64,000 nt of DNA from Bolinopsis microptera (GCF_026151205.1 NC_087081.1:14916340-14980339); one strand, 5' to 3'. Counted from the stretch's first letter, positions 12,190-24,510 are shown. Notes: generated by a model not told the origin, from the letters alone. Numbers and translations: made by a program.

Positions 12190-12512
12190 TGTAAAACAAA
12201 AGGGGGGAGATAGGGGGAGAAAGGGGTAACTGGTAGTGTAACTATGGTAACTAGGGGGGAGAAAGGGGTAACTAGTAGTGTAACTATGGTAACTAGGGGG
12301 GAGAAAGGGGGGAGAAAGGGGTAACTAGTAGTGTAACTATGGTAACTAGGGGGGAGAAAGGGGGGAGAAAGGGGTAACTATGGTAACTAGGGGGAGAAAG
12401 GGGAGAGAAAGGGGAGAGAAAGGGGTAACTAGTAGTGTAACTATGGTAATTAGGGGGGAGAAAGGGGGGAGAAAGGGGTAACTAGTAGTGTAACTATGGT
12501 AACTAGGGGGGG
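12190..12512. repeat. Compound array of AGGGGGGAGAAAGGGG and GGTAACTAGTAGTGTAAC words
   Basis: G-rich GGGGGGAGAAAG blocks alternate with GTAACTAGTAGTGTAACT blocks. The same TAACTAGTAGTGTAA word also occurs at 11823-11865, and in reverse complement twice at 12908-12963. Confidence 0.85.
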
Positions 12513-12659
12513 GGAAGGGGCACTCTACATTCTACACTCTAGCCTCTATACTCTAGTCTCTACTCTCTACACTCTACACGTAATTGATTACATCATCATA
12601 TTATATAATAATGTAATATTATTACATGGAATAACTACAGACTCATCCCGAATAACAGG

Positions 12660-12967
12660 TGTGCACACTAAACTACACTACACTAAACTACACTACACTA
12701 AACTACACAACACTGATCTGCATGATCTGCCCTCTTATTGGCCACATCGTCCCGCCTGACTCTCCTTACCAACAATCATTGGTGGTAACCTAGCACGTGG
12801 TCATGACAACCCCGACTAGCATTTAGCACGTGGTCATGACAACACCGACACTAGCTCTGAAGAGGGAGGGGTCTGTGGAGGAGGTATGTAAACTGGGACA
12901 ACGCCACGTTACCATAGTTACACTACTAGTTACCACGTTACCATAGTTACACTACTAGTTACCACGG
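12660..12967. repeat. Short repeats: ACTAAACTACACT, duplicated TAGCACGTGGTCATGACAAC, inverted GTTACCATAGTTACAC
   Basis: TAGCACGTGGTCATGACAAC occurs twice (12791 and 12823). ACGTTACCATAGTTACAC with CTACTAGTTACC occurs twice (about 12905 and 12936); this is the reverse complement of the word that builds the 12.2-kb array, so the 12.2-13.0 kb region is loosely palindromic. Confidence 0.75.
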
Positions 12968-12988
12968 TAAAATGGTAGGCTATATCAC

Positions 12989-13012
12989 GGGGGGGGGGGG
13001 GGGGGGGGGGGG
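12989..13012. repeat. Poly(G) tract, 24 bases
   Basis: Uninterrupted G homopolymer. Confidence 0.95.
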
Positions 13013-14890
13013 TTATACACGTCACGTATAATATTGTAGGTTATATTAGTAGGTTAAATAAATTTAAAAGGCTTGGTCTTGACAACAATTATATAACTAT
13101 ATAAGTATATAAGTCTGCGAAATCCTTCTCAAAAAAAAAAAAAAATAGTTATAATATTTTATAGATAAAACATTGAGCTTGTGCTTTAATGAACTTAATC
13201 TACCAATCTTGAATATCTCATCTGGTATGATTTTTGTCTTTGTTAAAACACAAGGAATTATTTCCTAACGTTTCTGACCAATTAGCTCATCTGACTGGAT
13301 TTGTAGAACCATTAGGTAGGATTAGGATCAGGTAATTAATAGTGAAGCAAGGGCAGGCAGCTGTGATTATGGTAATGTCATACTATAAGCACTCCTTCAT
13401 AAACATAACTCTTGCTGCAGTGTGAGCAAGTACAGATTAGTCATGCTTGTTTTGTACAATGTACATTTAGATAAGCGTGTTCAGCTAAATATAGAATTTA
13501 GGTAATGGTCAGGAGGAGGGACTCCTTGACTCCTTCATAAACATATTATACTTCTCCACACTCCGTGATGCTGTGATGTATAAAGACACACGATGTGTTA
13601 TATTGAATTTCCTAGACTCTAGGTAAGTAGGTACTGCAGGGGAGGGGATTAGATAATATATTATATATTAGATAAAGTTAGTAGGAGGAGTAGGAGTGTT
13701 CTCCACTTCCTACCCATGTGACCTTTTCCACAATAATTATCTGTTGAAATCTCGCGTATAAATTGTGAATAAGGTGTACATCTGTTGAACTGGTACTATC
13801 TACACTGGAAAGTTACCCAATATAATATATAATATTTCTGTTACCTAGTTGCCATAGCAACGAGTCACACCTGACTCAACAGTAAAACTAATTACACGTC
13901 CCAGCTACCTGCTTCTAGTCGGTACATAATTGTAATTGCATTCCGTTTTAATTATTACTGTGATTATTACTGTAATTATTTTTTGTGGGGGTGGGCAGGT
14001 TTTATCAACCTCTATAGGTTTTTATCAACCTCTGTAGTCTGTGCGGCATTATTGAACAGATGAATGAGGATGCCACATACTATATTATAATACTGGATAG
14101 AGAGACACTATATTATTAAGTGTGTATATTCCCTCCTCCGCCCAAACCAGTACACATTTATCTAAAAGCCCTTTATTCCACCTGCTAGCTACCCACCTTT
14201 ATTTAAATATAAAGCCACATTGCTCCTTTATAATAACCATTGATTCTTTTGTAGTACTTTTCATGAATAATGAATGTGTGTGACACGATCCTAGTGAGCA
14301 TGTCACGTGACCTAGCGCATTAAACACTAGTCACGTGACCAGAGAGTAGAACACAAAAGAACGAGATCCAGGGCAGCTACAAAACGTGACTTCAACCAAG
14401 TGTTCTCCTTTATCAAACTCTTAAATCAAGTGAGTTCTCTCTCTCTCTCTCCAGTGAGTTACAACAGGTTCCTATTATAATCCTGGTGTATTTTAATTAG
14501 AAGACAATGGAAGTAGTTATAAGCATATAACTCCTGCGGTGCTCTTACTGGTTCCCATATAAATCTATTCAATAATAATAAGACAATGACTTTCTACCGG
14601 AGATAAAACCATTGCCAATTCATCTGCTGAAATTCTTGCCTCTCTCACAACAAAACATCCCATGTTTTACAAACCAGGTTTTATTGTGATATATAATAAG
14701 GACATGATAATAGCATAATACAATCATATTGTTATCCTTATCTTCTTCTAGAATATAAGAATGGCAGCAAAGGAGGCAGTAAAAGTTCTAGTACCGGGGG
14801 CGGGGAACGCCTGCGGAGGATGCCTGTTTTAATAAACTGGTGCAGAGCGTGTGTGAATATGCAGCTGGAACGTGTGACGAAGGCTCTTTC
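13013..14890. other. Intergenic, no secure gene
   Basis: AT-rich, with CACGTG sites at 14305 and 14331 (both in GTCACGTGACC-like context) and a CT run at 14437-14451. An exon-like piece near 14790-14925 reads in one frame as protein-like sequence containing CFNKLVQSVCEYAAGTCDEG but has no convincing splice sites or partner exons. I leave it uncalled. Confidence 0.4.
13848..13861. promoter_or_regulatory. Perfect X-box-like palindrome GTTGCCATAGCAAC
   Basis: GTTGCC-AT-AGCAAC matches the known RFX-family X-box consensus (GTNRCC, 0-3 bases, RGYAAC). No adjacent gene was found, so this is only a sequence match. Confidence 0.45.
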
Positions 14891-14893
14891 GTC

Positions 14894-15145
14894 CCTAACT
14901 ACTGTAGTCTCTACTATAGTCTCTATCCCTAACTACTGTAGTCTCTATCCCTAACTACTGTAGTCTCTACTGTAGTCTCTATCCCTAACTACTGTAGTCT
15001 CTACTGTAGTCTCTATCCCTAACTACTGTAGTCTCTACTGTAGTCTCTACTGTAGTCTCTATCCCTAACTACTGTAGTCTCTATCCCTAGACCCTAACTA
15101 CTGTAGTCTCTACTGTAGTCTATATCCCTAACTACTGAAGTCTCT
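14894..15145. repeat. Minisatellite of CTAACTACTGTAGTCTCTA units
   Basis: Units of about 18-34 bases built from CCCTAACTACTGTAGTCTC and TACTGTAGTCTC blocks in irregular order. The CTACTGTAG core is nearly palindromic. Confidence 0.9.
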
Positions 15146-15550
15146 ATCAGACTCTATCAGCTGTTTGTTTCTTTACAATACTCGTTCTCAATCTGGTATC
15201 GGAGAATAATCCAACTCAATTCTGAGTGTAAACTCTACTACTACTTAGTAGAGTAGTAGCTACTACTCTCATACTAGATATAATTATCCACAGTCTCTCC
15301 AACAGTTGATTCCTCGCTTAATTAAATAGGTAATTAGTTGGTTAATTAGTTAGCCTGGTAAGTTACCCCTTCTTAATAACGCAGTGTCACTAAAGATGAA
15401 CTCTCAATACAGAATAGTTTATTCCTTCCTGAACTTTAAACTTCTTTGTGATTGTAAGAAAGAGAAACATTTAGACCTCCCTTCCCCGCAATATACACCA
15501 CTACCACTACCCATCTACAATGCCGCCTATTGTACTAAACATTTAGACCT

Positions 15551-18500
15551 CACGCGTGTTATATAATAATACTCACACAGTCAGTGACAATGTGACTGTC
15601 ACACGGTATAGTCTACTATTGTCACGCGTGTTATATAATAATACTCGCACAGTCAGTGACAATGTGACTGTCACACGGTATAGTCTACTATTGTCACGCG
15701 TGTTATATAATAATACTCACACAGTCAGTGACAATGTGACTGTCACACGGTATAGTCTACTATTGTCACGCGTGTTATATAATAATACTCGCACAGTCAG
15801 TGACAATGTGACTGTCACACGGTATAGTCTACTATTGTCACGCGTGTTATATAATAATACTCACACAGTCAGTGACAATGTGACTGTCACACGGTATAGT
15901 CTACTATTGTCACGCGTGTTATATAATAATACTCGCACAGTCAGTGACAATGTGACTGTCACACGGTATAGTCTACTATTGTCACGCGTGTTATATAATA
16001 ATACTCACACAGTCAGTGACAATGTGACTGTCACACGGTATAGTCTACTATTGTCACGTGTGTTATATACAATAATACTCACACAGTCAGTGACAATGTG
16101 ACTGTCACACGGTATTGTCTACTATTGTCACGCGTGTTATATAATAATACTCACAGAGTCAGTGACAATGTGACTGTCACACGGTATAGTCAACTATTGT
16201 CACGCGTGTTATATAATAATACTCACACAGTCAGTGACAATGTGACTGTCACACGGTATTGTCTACTATTGTCACGCGTGTTATATAATAATACTCACAC
16301 AGTCAGTGACAATGTGACTGTCACACGGTATAGTCTACTATTGTCACGCGTGTGATATAATAATACTCACACAGTCAGTGACAATGTGACTGTCACACGG
16401 TATAGTCTACTATTGTCACGCGTGTTATATAATAATACTCACACAGTCAGTGACAATGTGACTGTCACACGGTATAGTCTACTATTGTCACGCGTGTTAT
16501 ATAATAATACTCAAACAGTCAGTGACAATGTGACTGTCACACGGTATAGTCTACTATTGTCACGCGTGTTATATAATAATACTCACACAGTCAGTGACAA
16601 TGTGACTGTCACACGGTATAGTCTACTATTGTCACGCGTGTTATATAATAATACTCACACAGTCAGTGACAATGTGACTGTCACACGGTATAGTCTACTA
16701 TTGTCACGCGTGTTATATAATAATAATACTCACACAGTCAGTGACAATGTGACTGTCACACGGTATTGTCTACTATTGTCACGCGTGTTATATAATAATA
16801 CTCACACAGTCAGTGACAATGTGACTGTCACACGGTATAGTCTACTATTGTCACGCGTGTTATATAATAATACTCAAACAGTCAGTGACAATGTGACTGT
16901 CACACGGTATAGTCTACTATTGTCACGCGTGTTATATAATAATACTCACACAGTCAGTGACAATGTGACTGTCACACGGTATAGTCTACTATTGTCACGC
17001 GTGTTATATAATAATACTCACACAGTCAGTGACAATGTGACTGTCACACGGTATAGTCTACTATTGTCACGCGTGTTATATAATAATACTCACACAGTCA
17101 GTGACAATGTGACTATATATAATAATACTCACACAGTCAGTGACAATGTGACTGTCACACGGTATAGTCTACTATTGTCACGCGTGTTATAGTATAATAA
17201 TACTCACACAGTCAGTGACAATGTGACTGTCACACGGTATAGTCAACTATTGTCACGCGTGTTATATAATAATACTCACACAGTCAGTGACAATGTGACT
17301 GTCACACGGTATAGTCTACTATTGTCACGCGTGTTATATATAATAATACTCACACAGTCAGTGACAATGTGACTGTCACACGGTATAGTCTACTATTGTC
17401 ACGCGTGTTATATAATAATACTCACACAGTCAGTGACAATGTGACTGTCACACGGTATAGTCTACTATTGTCACGCGTGTTATATAATAATACTCACACA
17501 GTCAGTGACAATGTGACAGTCACACGGTATTGTCTACTATTGTCACGCGTGTTATATAATAATACTCACACAGTCAGTGACAATGTGACTGTCACACGGT
17601 ATAGTCTACTATTGTCACGCGTGTTATATAATAATAATACTCACACAGTCAGTGACAATGTGACTGTCACACGGTATAGTCTACTATTGTCACGCGTGTT
17701 ATATATAATAATACTCACACAGTCAGTGACAATGTGACTGTCACACGGTATAGTCTACTATTGTCACGCGTGTTATATATAATAATACTCACACAGTCAG
17801 TGACAATGTGACAGTCACACGGTATTGTCTACTATTGTCACGCGTGTTATATAATAATACTCACACAGTCAGTGACAATGTGACTGTCACACGGTATAGT
17901 CAACTATTGTCACGCGTGTTATATAATAATACTCACACAGTCAGTGACAATGTGACTGTCACACGGTATAGTCAACTATTGTCACGCGTGTTATATAATA
18001 ATACTCACACAGTCAGTGACAATGTGACTGTCACACGATATAGTCAACTATTGTCACGCGTGTTATATAATAATACTCACACAGTCAGTGACAATGTGAC
18101 TGTCACACGGTCTCACGCGTGTTATATAATAATACTCACACAGTCAGTGACAATGTGACTGTCACACGGTATTGTCTACTATTGTCACGCGTGTTATATA
18201 ATAATACTCACACAGTCAGTGACAATGTGACTGTCACACGGTATAGTCTACTATTGTCACGTGTGTTATATAATAATACTCACACAGTCAGTGACAATGT
18301 GACTGTCACACGGTCTCACGCGTGTTATATAATAATACTCACACAGTCAGTGACAATGTGACTGTCACACGGTATAGTCTACTATTGTCACGTGTGTTAT
18401 ATAATAATACTCACACAGTCAGTGACAATGTGACTGTCACACGGTATAGTCTACTATTGTCACGTGTGTTATATAATAATACTCACACAGTCAGTGACAA

Positions 18501-18882
18501 TGTGACTGTCACACGGTCTCACGCGTGTTATATAATAATACTCACACAGTCAGTGACAATGTGACTGTCACACGGTATAGTCTACTATTGTCACGTGTGT
18601 TATATAATAATACTCACACAGTCAGTGACAATGTGACTGTCACACGGTATAGTCTACTATTGTCACGCGTGTTATATATAATAATACTCACACAGTCAGT
18701 GACAATGTGACTGTCACACGGTATTGTCTACTATTGTCACGCGTGTTATATAATAATACTCACACAGTCAGTGACAATGTGACTGTCACACGGTATAGTC
18801 TACTATTGTCACGCGTGTTATATAATAATACTCACACAGTCAGTGACAATGTGACTGTCACACGGTATAGTCTACTATTGTC
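15551..18882. repeat. 3.3-kb satellite of a 72-bp unit (about 46 copies)
   Basis: Unit spacing is 72 bases (for example CACGCGTG at 15551 and 15623). The unit contains CACGCGTGTTATATAATA, CAGTCAGTGACAATGTGACT and ACACGGTATAGTCTACTATT. It includes two overlapping potential hairpins (CAGTCA/TGACTG and GTGACA/TGTCAC). Higher-order structure is visible. From 15551 to about 16050, units alternate ACTCACAC and ACTCGCAC (144-bp dimers). A CTCAAACAG variant recurs about 363 bases apart (16511, 16874). A shortened unit (CGGTCTCACGCGTG) recurs every 203 bases (about 18113, 18316, 18519). Long open frames exist because 72 is divisible by three; indels of 2 bases break them, so I regard it as non-coding. 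Confidence 0.97.
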
Positions 18883-18949
18883 TGTGTTGGGTAAGAGTTC
18901 CATTCATACAGCTAACTGGATTAGGGCAGTAAGGTAGTACCTCTTCGTG

Positions 18950-19090
18950 ACCAGGTACCATAGCAACCAGGTACCATAGCAACCAGGTACCATAGCAACA
19001 TGGCCGTGTTCATGTACAATGTTGCAGTAATTAGTAATGTTGCAATGCAGTAAAGATGCAGTAATTAGCAATGCTGCAATGCAACTATGC
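18950..19090. repeat. Triplicated AGGTACCATAGCAACC and short GCAATGCAGTAA repeats
   Basis: A 16-base unit AGGTACCATAGCAACC occurs three times (about 18954-18999). It is followed by imperfect copies of AGTAATTAGTAATGTTGC. The GTACCATAGCAAC core resembles an X-box. Confidence 0.8.
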
Positions 19091-19429
19091 AAAATACAGG
19101 TGCACCAGAGCACACTACTTCAGCCCACTACTAGTAGTTTACCCTCATTATCAGGTGAAAGGTATTACTATAGGTACTAGGTATACTATATATATTATAT
19201 AATAATATATATAACCAGTTATCCTGCAGGCCTTGCTGAAGCTTTACTCACAGAAGTAGTTATATACATATATTATATATATATAATATATGTTATATAG
19301 TAACTTAGTAATATTCACTCAGACTTACAGTCTTCAACCTTCAAGCTAATCACATAAAACCATGAATAATTGGATGTGCAGAATCTAATTACCCAATAAG
19401 TGAGCTATTGTCGATATGGTTAGTGTCGC

Positions 19430-19590
19430 TGTGCCAGTGCAATGAAACAGTGCCAGTGCAATGAAACAGTGCCAGTGCAATGAAACGGTGCCAGTGCAAT
19501 GAAACAGTGCCAGTGCAATGAAACAGTGCCAGTGCAATGAAACGGTGCCAGTGCAATGAAACAGTGCCAGTGCAATGAACAGTGCCTATG
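19430..19590. repeat. 19-bp array CAGTGCCAGTGCAATGAAA
   Basis: Eight or nine units with period 19 (AATGAAACAG at 19441 and 19460). A C/G-type variant (CGGTGCC) recurs every third unit, a trace of higher-order copying. Confidence 0.92.
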
Positions 19591-19944
19591 TTGACTAAGT
19601 CTACCTACGTAGCCTGTACAGTGTACAGGTGTGTACAGTAACCATGGCAATAGTTCAATCAGGGCCAGCAAATAAAACTACCTCACACCCTGTGTTTTGA
19701 CAGAAGGTGAATATATCTTACACTAGTATATAATATATATAATATTTATAATATAATATAGTCCTATAATAATCAGGACTAATATGGACTGTGCTGCAAA
19801 ATATTGCACCTTTCTGAAAACAGTATTTTATAAAAGTGAGTATTTTGAAGTTGTCCACTGAGAACTGAAAGTCATCTCCAACACTTCTGCATGTAGCTTG
19901 GGTGAAACATTTTCTACAGCTACCAGTTTACCTTAAATAGACTA

Positions 19945-20397
19945 ACTGTTAACAGTATTACAGTAACCATAGTAACTGTTACCAGTAACCATTGTAACTG
20001 TTACCAGTAACCATTGTAACTGTTACCAGTAACCATTGTAACTGTTACCAGTAACCATTGTAACTGTTACCAGTAACCATTGTAACTGTTACCAGTAACC
20101 ATTGAACTGTTCCAGTAACCATTAACTTACCATTACCTTTTTCTTTTACCTGAACCATGTTACAGTCCTAAAACCAATTGTATGTTACCAGTAACCATTG
20201 TAACTGTGTACCAGTAACCATTGTAACTGTTACCAGTAACCATTGTAACTGTTACCAGTAACCATTGTAACTGTTACCAGTAACCTTTGTAACTGTTACC
20301 AGTAACCATTGTAACTGTTACCAGTAACCATTGTAACTGTTACCAGTAACCATTGTAACTGTTACCAGTAACCATTGTAACTGTTACCAGTACCATG
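19945..20397. repeat. 22-bp array around GTTACCAGTAACC, cut by the assembly gap
   Basis: About 17-20 units of 22 bases. The GGTTAC/GTAACC palindrome TTACCAGTAA lies in each unit. A short degenerate interruption (20100-20190) divides the array. The last unit ends at the N run, so the true array length is unknown. Confidence 0.93.
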
Positions 20398-20497
20398 NNN
20401 NNNNNNNNNNNNNNNNNNNNNNNNNNNNNNNNNNNNNNNNNNNNNNNNNNNNNNNNNNNNNNNNNNNNNNNNNNNNNNNNNNNNNNNNNNNNNNNNN
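20398..20497. other. Assembly gap (100 N)
   Basis: Exactly 100 N, the conventional length for a gap of unknown size. It sits inside or at the end of a tandem array, the expected cause of the break. Confidence 0.99.
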
Positions 20498-22115
20498 GAA
20501 GGAGGGGGGCCCTTTCTGTGCTAAATGTCACGTGACTTTTATATTGTTTATGAAGGAAAACTTTAAAGCTGATGCTAAAATCCCCCCCCCCCCCCCCCCC
20601 CCTCCTGAAGAAGAGGAGGTCTGAGGAGGATGATAAGGAGGAGGATGTCAGGATGAGGAAGAGGATGAGTAGGAACACTGAGAAGGATGAGAAGGAGGAT
20701 GAACCATCTAAATGTTATTTCTGTAACAGTTTTTGTTCGCTCCGAACAAATCATGAACATTTGAAAGGAGTTCAATATTAAATATGCCGGTACCTCCCGC
20801 ACCCCTTCAGTCAACCTCAAAATTGTTAGGAGCTCATTCAATTATAGAGCTCATATATTACTATATTAACGATGTGTCTGTTAAACTATCCTTTCTGAAT
20901 ATTTAAGACCGGGCTGCTGAGAATGATTATAATTAAATGTTTATTAAATTTTAGTTAAGTTTTAGCAGTTAAGGAGCTAATGACAAAGATAAATTGACCG
21001 TCAGCACAATTCGTAGAAACTTGCCTTTGTACCTGTTCGAAGTGTTCGTGCATTGGGGCTTTGTATGAATTATTCGCAGCGATGGCGAGAAGTTTTTAAT
21101 AATAATGTTCCAACCAATGTCCAGGTAAACTTAATGACTTTGCTGTGCTTTTAAGGGCTGGTCATGTTCGAATATTCTTAAAACTCTCACTCACGTTTGA
21201 TTTTAGTTAGGTCTTAACGTTACTTAACTCATACCTATTCTGCTATCATGGTATAAATGTCATGACTTTTGTCCTTGCTCGGTAAGATAAATATATTCTC
21301 TAGTTTTGGTGATCCCGGGATATCTAGACTTCATCTGACTTCAATCCTTTGCATGTTTATAAAACTGTAGCTCAGTAGATGGCTGTTAAATACCATGAGT
21401 CTGATGCTTCTTAAAGCATCAGACTTGTTTGCTCCTTAAATCCAACTAGCAAATTTCTCGTATTATAATCGAATGAGTACGAAAACTGTGCCTCGTTATA
21501 AAACGTAAGCTGCCGTTTTATAAAGACTAGCAGGAACCCGTCTAACCCAGAACCCTAAAGTGGTGTCAAGACTCGAGAGACTAAAATAATTATTACCTAT
21601 TTAATTCGCGTTTTTGACACCACTTGGGAGTCCAAATTTTGGGCACTAAAATTATTATTCCTTGGCCAATTTTTTATTTTTTCATGCTGATTTGAAGGCC
21701 CTTAAAGCATTTGACCCAGTCAAAAAAGTTTCAGTTGTATATCTTTTACGGTTTTTGCGGAAAGTTGCGTTAAAGTTGATACCGTGGTGTCAGTAAAATG
21801 GCACGGATAAACACATCCATATATATCGTCTCGCTTTATATAATATAGTAAGATAGTTTTTTTGAGATTTCTGTCACGTGTGTCACGTGTGTCACGTAGA
21901 ATAGTTTCAGGTGCATAGTATATAGCAGCTCTACCCACCATCTGTTATTTGAAGTGTTATGTAGAAATGGAGAAAATTCATGGAAAAATGTCAATGTTAT
22001 ACTATGCAGATGCTGACTGCTGTCAGCTGTTACCTTTAATCTTGTCAGTTCAATTAAACAACTTGTTTTGTTTGCTCTTCAAGATTAACAGGCTTATTAA
22101 TCGTATCATTATGTC
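20498..22115. other. Region without a secure gene; weak coding-like tail at 20604-20780
   Basis: After a 21-base C run (20582-20602) a plus-strand frame reads lysine/glutamate-rich sequence and then CYFCNSFCSLRTNHEH before a stop near 20779. The CxxC and HxH pattern is suggestive of a metal-binding end, but spacing does not match C2H2 well and no partner exon is seen. A GTCACGTGAC site lies at about 20528. The rest (20800-22115) is AT-rich with inverted-repeat fragments AAGTGGTGTCAA/TTGACACCACTT at 21558-21569 and 21614-21625. Confidence 0.3.
21398..21425. other. Perfect 12-bp stem hairpin
   Basis: AGTCTGATGCTT pairs exactly with AAGCATCAGACT across a 4-base loop. It stands alone in AT-rich DNA and its role is unknown. 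Confidence 0.7.
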
Positions 22116-22563
22116 ATTGAAATATTTAGATTACTCATGAAGTGTCCCATCTGTTTGGAGTTGAAGAGAATTGTGACTGGGAATAAAAGAGTGGGAATAA
22201 AAATAAAAGCGGAATAAATTGTAAGATAATGAAACAGAAACTCTATTGAAATATTTAGATTACTCATGAAGTGTCCCATCTGTTTGGAGTTGAAGAGAAT
22301 TGTGACTGGGAATAAAAGAGTGGGAATAAAAATAAAAGCGGAATAAATTGTAAGATAATGAAACAGAAACTCTATTGAAATATTTAGATTAATCATGAAG
22401 TGTCCCATCTGTTTGGAGTTGAAGAGAATTGTGACTGGGAATAAAAGAGTGGGAATAAAAATAAAAGCGGAATAAATTGTAAGATAATGAAACAGAAACT
22501 CTATTGAAATATTTAGATTAATCATGAAGTGTCCCATCTGTTTGGAGTTGAAGAGAATTGTGA
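22116..22563. repeat. 129-bp tandem repeat, 3.5 copies
   Basis: ATTGAAATATTTAGATT recurs at 22116, 22245, 22374 and 22503, a period of 129 bases with almost no divergence. Because 129 equals 43 codons, the minus strand carries a frame of three hydrophobic 43-residue repeats (22537 to 22109). I judge that frame accidental, since it has no flanking exon or domain. Confidence 0.95.
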
Positions 22564-22921
22564 CGATCTTGGTTGTTGCCCTGATCCTGATCCAAGATGA
22601 TGACAGTGTAACCTTATAATTTATTAAGCAGGCATTGTGATATATATTATTCTGAATTTTGAGGGCAATCGTTTTGTTGACCTAGTTATTCATAAATCTT
22701 TACTTCTATACATCCTTAATATAATCATTATCAACGGAGATAGATATTATTAATGGCTGTAATTAAATTTTGTTGGTTTATTTGTTTGTTTAATCAGCTG
22801 TTACAAGTAGATTATAAGTGAGACATTTTTTCCATTAAACAGTAAGCCATTGACTTGCAACCTTGAAGACATAAATGCAATCTTTTGCGATTAAAAAAAA
22901 AAACTCTTTTTCCGACCCCAG
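22564..22921. other. Spacer or upstream intron of the plus-strand gene
   Basis: No coding block. It ends in a run of A followed by a pyrimidine-rich tract and CCCCAG at 22916-22921, which I read as a splice acceptor for the exon beginning at 22922. Confidence 0.5.
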
Positions 22922-24510
22922 ACGATGACAGAGCATCTGACAGATACAGGAGGAACCCACTGACTTACGATTACCTGCCAGACGTACCTCTGCCAGATGA
23001 TCTGACACACATACCTTATCTTGAGATGGTGTCTGGGACTCTGTCTGTAAACCAATTTAGAGAGGTCACTGTGAGGTGCAGATTTACACTAGGAGGAGAC
23101 CATGTTCTTACTTGTGTTCAAGGAATTTATTGGGAGTTCAACTTGTCTTTCAGGTAAGGGCAGACATGATTTTATTTATTTATTTATTATAAAGACTCGA
23201 CAACTTATGATCAGAATCCTGTCGCGCCCCCCCCCCCCCCCCCCTCCCCCCTGGCCCAAGTCCTACCTCAGGCAACGCCCTACTTATGCCATGTACAGCG
23301 AGAAATATCGCCACTCAATCATTTTTTAATTTCGAGATTTTCTTAACCCAGATATATAATATGGGCGATTTCACATAAAGTAATTTACACTTAGCACAAA
23401 AAATTGGCCTTATTCTGACTCTCAAGCATTACACAAACATAACAGAATCATGATAAATTGTATGAAACATCTCCAATGTACTCCACACACAGCTATATTA
23501 AGATTTTGACTCCAACTGCTATGGCTTTTGAGTGAGGCACGTTTGAAAATGTAACGTAATTTACAGGCCCACAAATTGACATTCCTGACCAACGTGTATT
23601 GGAATCTCATTTCGTGCCCAGGTGTGAGAGTATACATTTAAATATTTCTCATGCACACTAGCAAATGTCTTGCCTGTACTGGCGAGGGTTTGTTTTGGTA
23701 AATGGTTAATAGCTGTGTTCTGTAGAAGCCTTTGTTCCTTGTAAAGTAATTTACTCTACTGTGTCTTGAAATAATTTACTCTGTTACACAATCCTTTGAT
23801 TTTAACTGTTTAAAGCTGCCCCTTAGTTTTTAATTCGTTTGCTAAGTGTATGATCTATGTAATATATGATTAATAATGATATATCAGTTTATCATTAGCC
23901 AATTAATTGGTTGTTTGGTCCACTGATTGGGTCCACAGTTAACCCAGTTATACAGAGTAAGTTTTTATTTTGTATGTTGTGCTTCAGGAATATGTCAAGT
24001 CAGTCTAGACAGCTGAAGTTCTGGAAAAATAAGTACAACGATTCCCCAGCATTCCGCAAAGAACAGAGCACAAGAATAGGCAACTTACAAAAGAGAAAGT
24101 GTGCGGAGATGACTGAGGCTGAAAAGGAGAATGACCGGTTGAAGAAGAGTGCATACATGAAGAATTACAGGGCCAAGAAGAAAGCTGAGAAGATCAAGAT
24201 AATCTGTTCCCCTGGCCCTTCTTCGTCACAGGAAGTACAAGTAGTAGCTAATTTATCTCCTTGTAGTAGGATGAAGCAGAGAACGGGGTTTCGGACTAAA
24301 CCTGCCTTGAGAAGAGCAATGAAGAGGATACTTAGCTCTGCACCTGCATTACCGACAAAGAGACAAGGAGCAGTGAGCGAACTGGCTAAACAATGTGGCT
24401 TGGTTGTGGGTCCTCCAAAGGGACCAGATGTTTCTACTGGGTCTCCATTCGTCAGACAAGGGGCACCAGTATATGATGAAAAAAGAAAAAAAAGATGTCG
24501 ATCAATATAA
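22922..24510 (+). CDS. Unidentified protein, last two exons (5' part not found)
   Basis: Exons 22922-23153 and 23988-24510. The first follows a CCCCAG acceptor and ends CAG|GTAAGG; the second follows GTGCTTCAG. The split arginine codon AG|G is restored in frame, which supports the join. The first exon encodes about 77 residues including YDYLPDVPLPDDLTHIPYLE. The second encodes about 174 residues, very basic, with KKSAYMKNYRAKKKAEK that could be a DNA- or RNA-binding helix, and ends at TAA 24508-24510. I do not recognise the family. It might be a host nuclear protein or a domesticated or transposon-linked protein. No start codon is credible: the ATG at 22885 lies in the A-rich intron. It converges on the ISWI gene. 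An intronic 18-base C run lies at 23227-23244. Confidence 0.5.

Noticed and set aside
15551-18882. CRISPR-like array
   Set aside because: Units are directly tandem with no unique spacers, in a eukaryotic context.
15556-18937. Repeated frames of up to 268 codons in the 72-bp satellite
   Set aside because: Open because 72 is a multiple of three; small indels repeatedly shift the frame and no selection for frame is visible.
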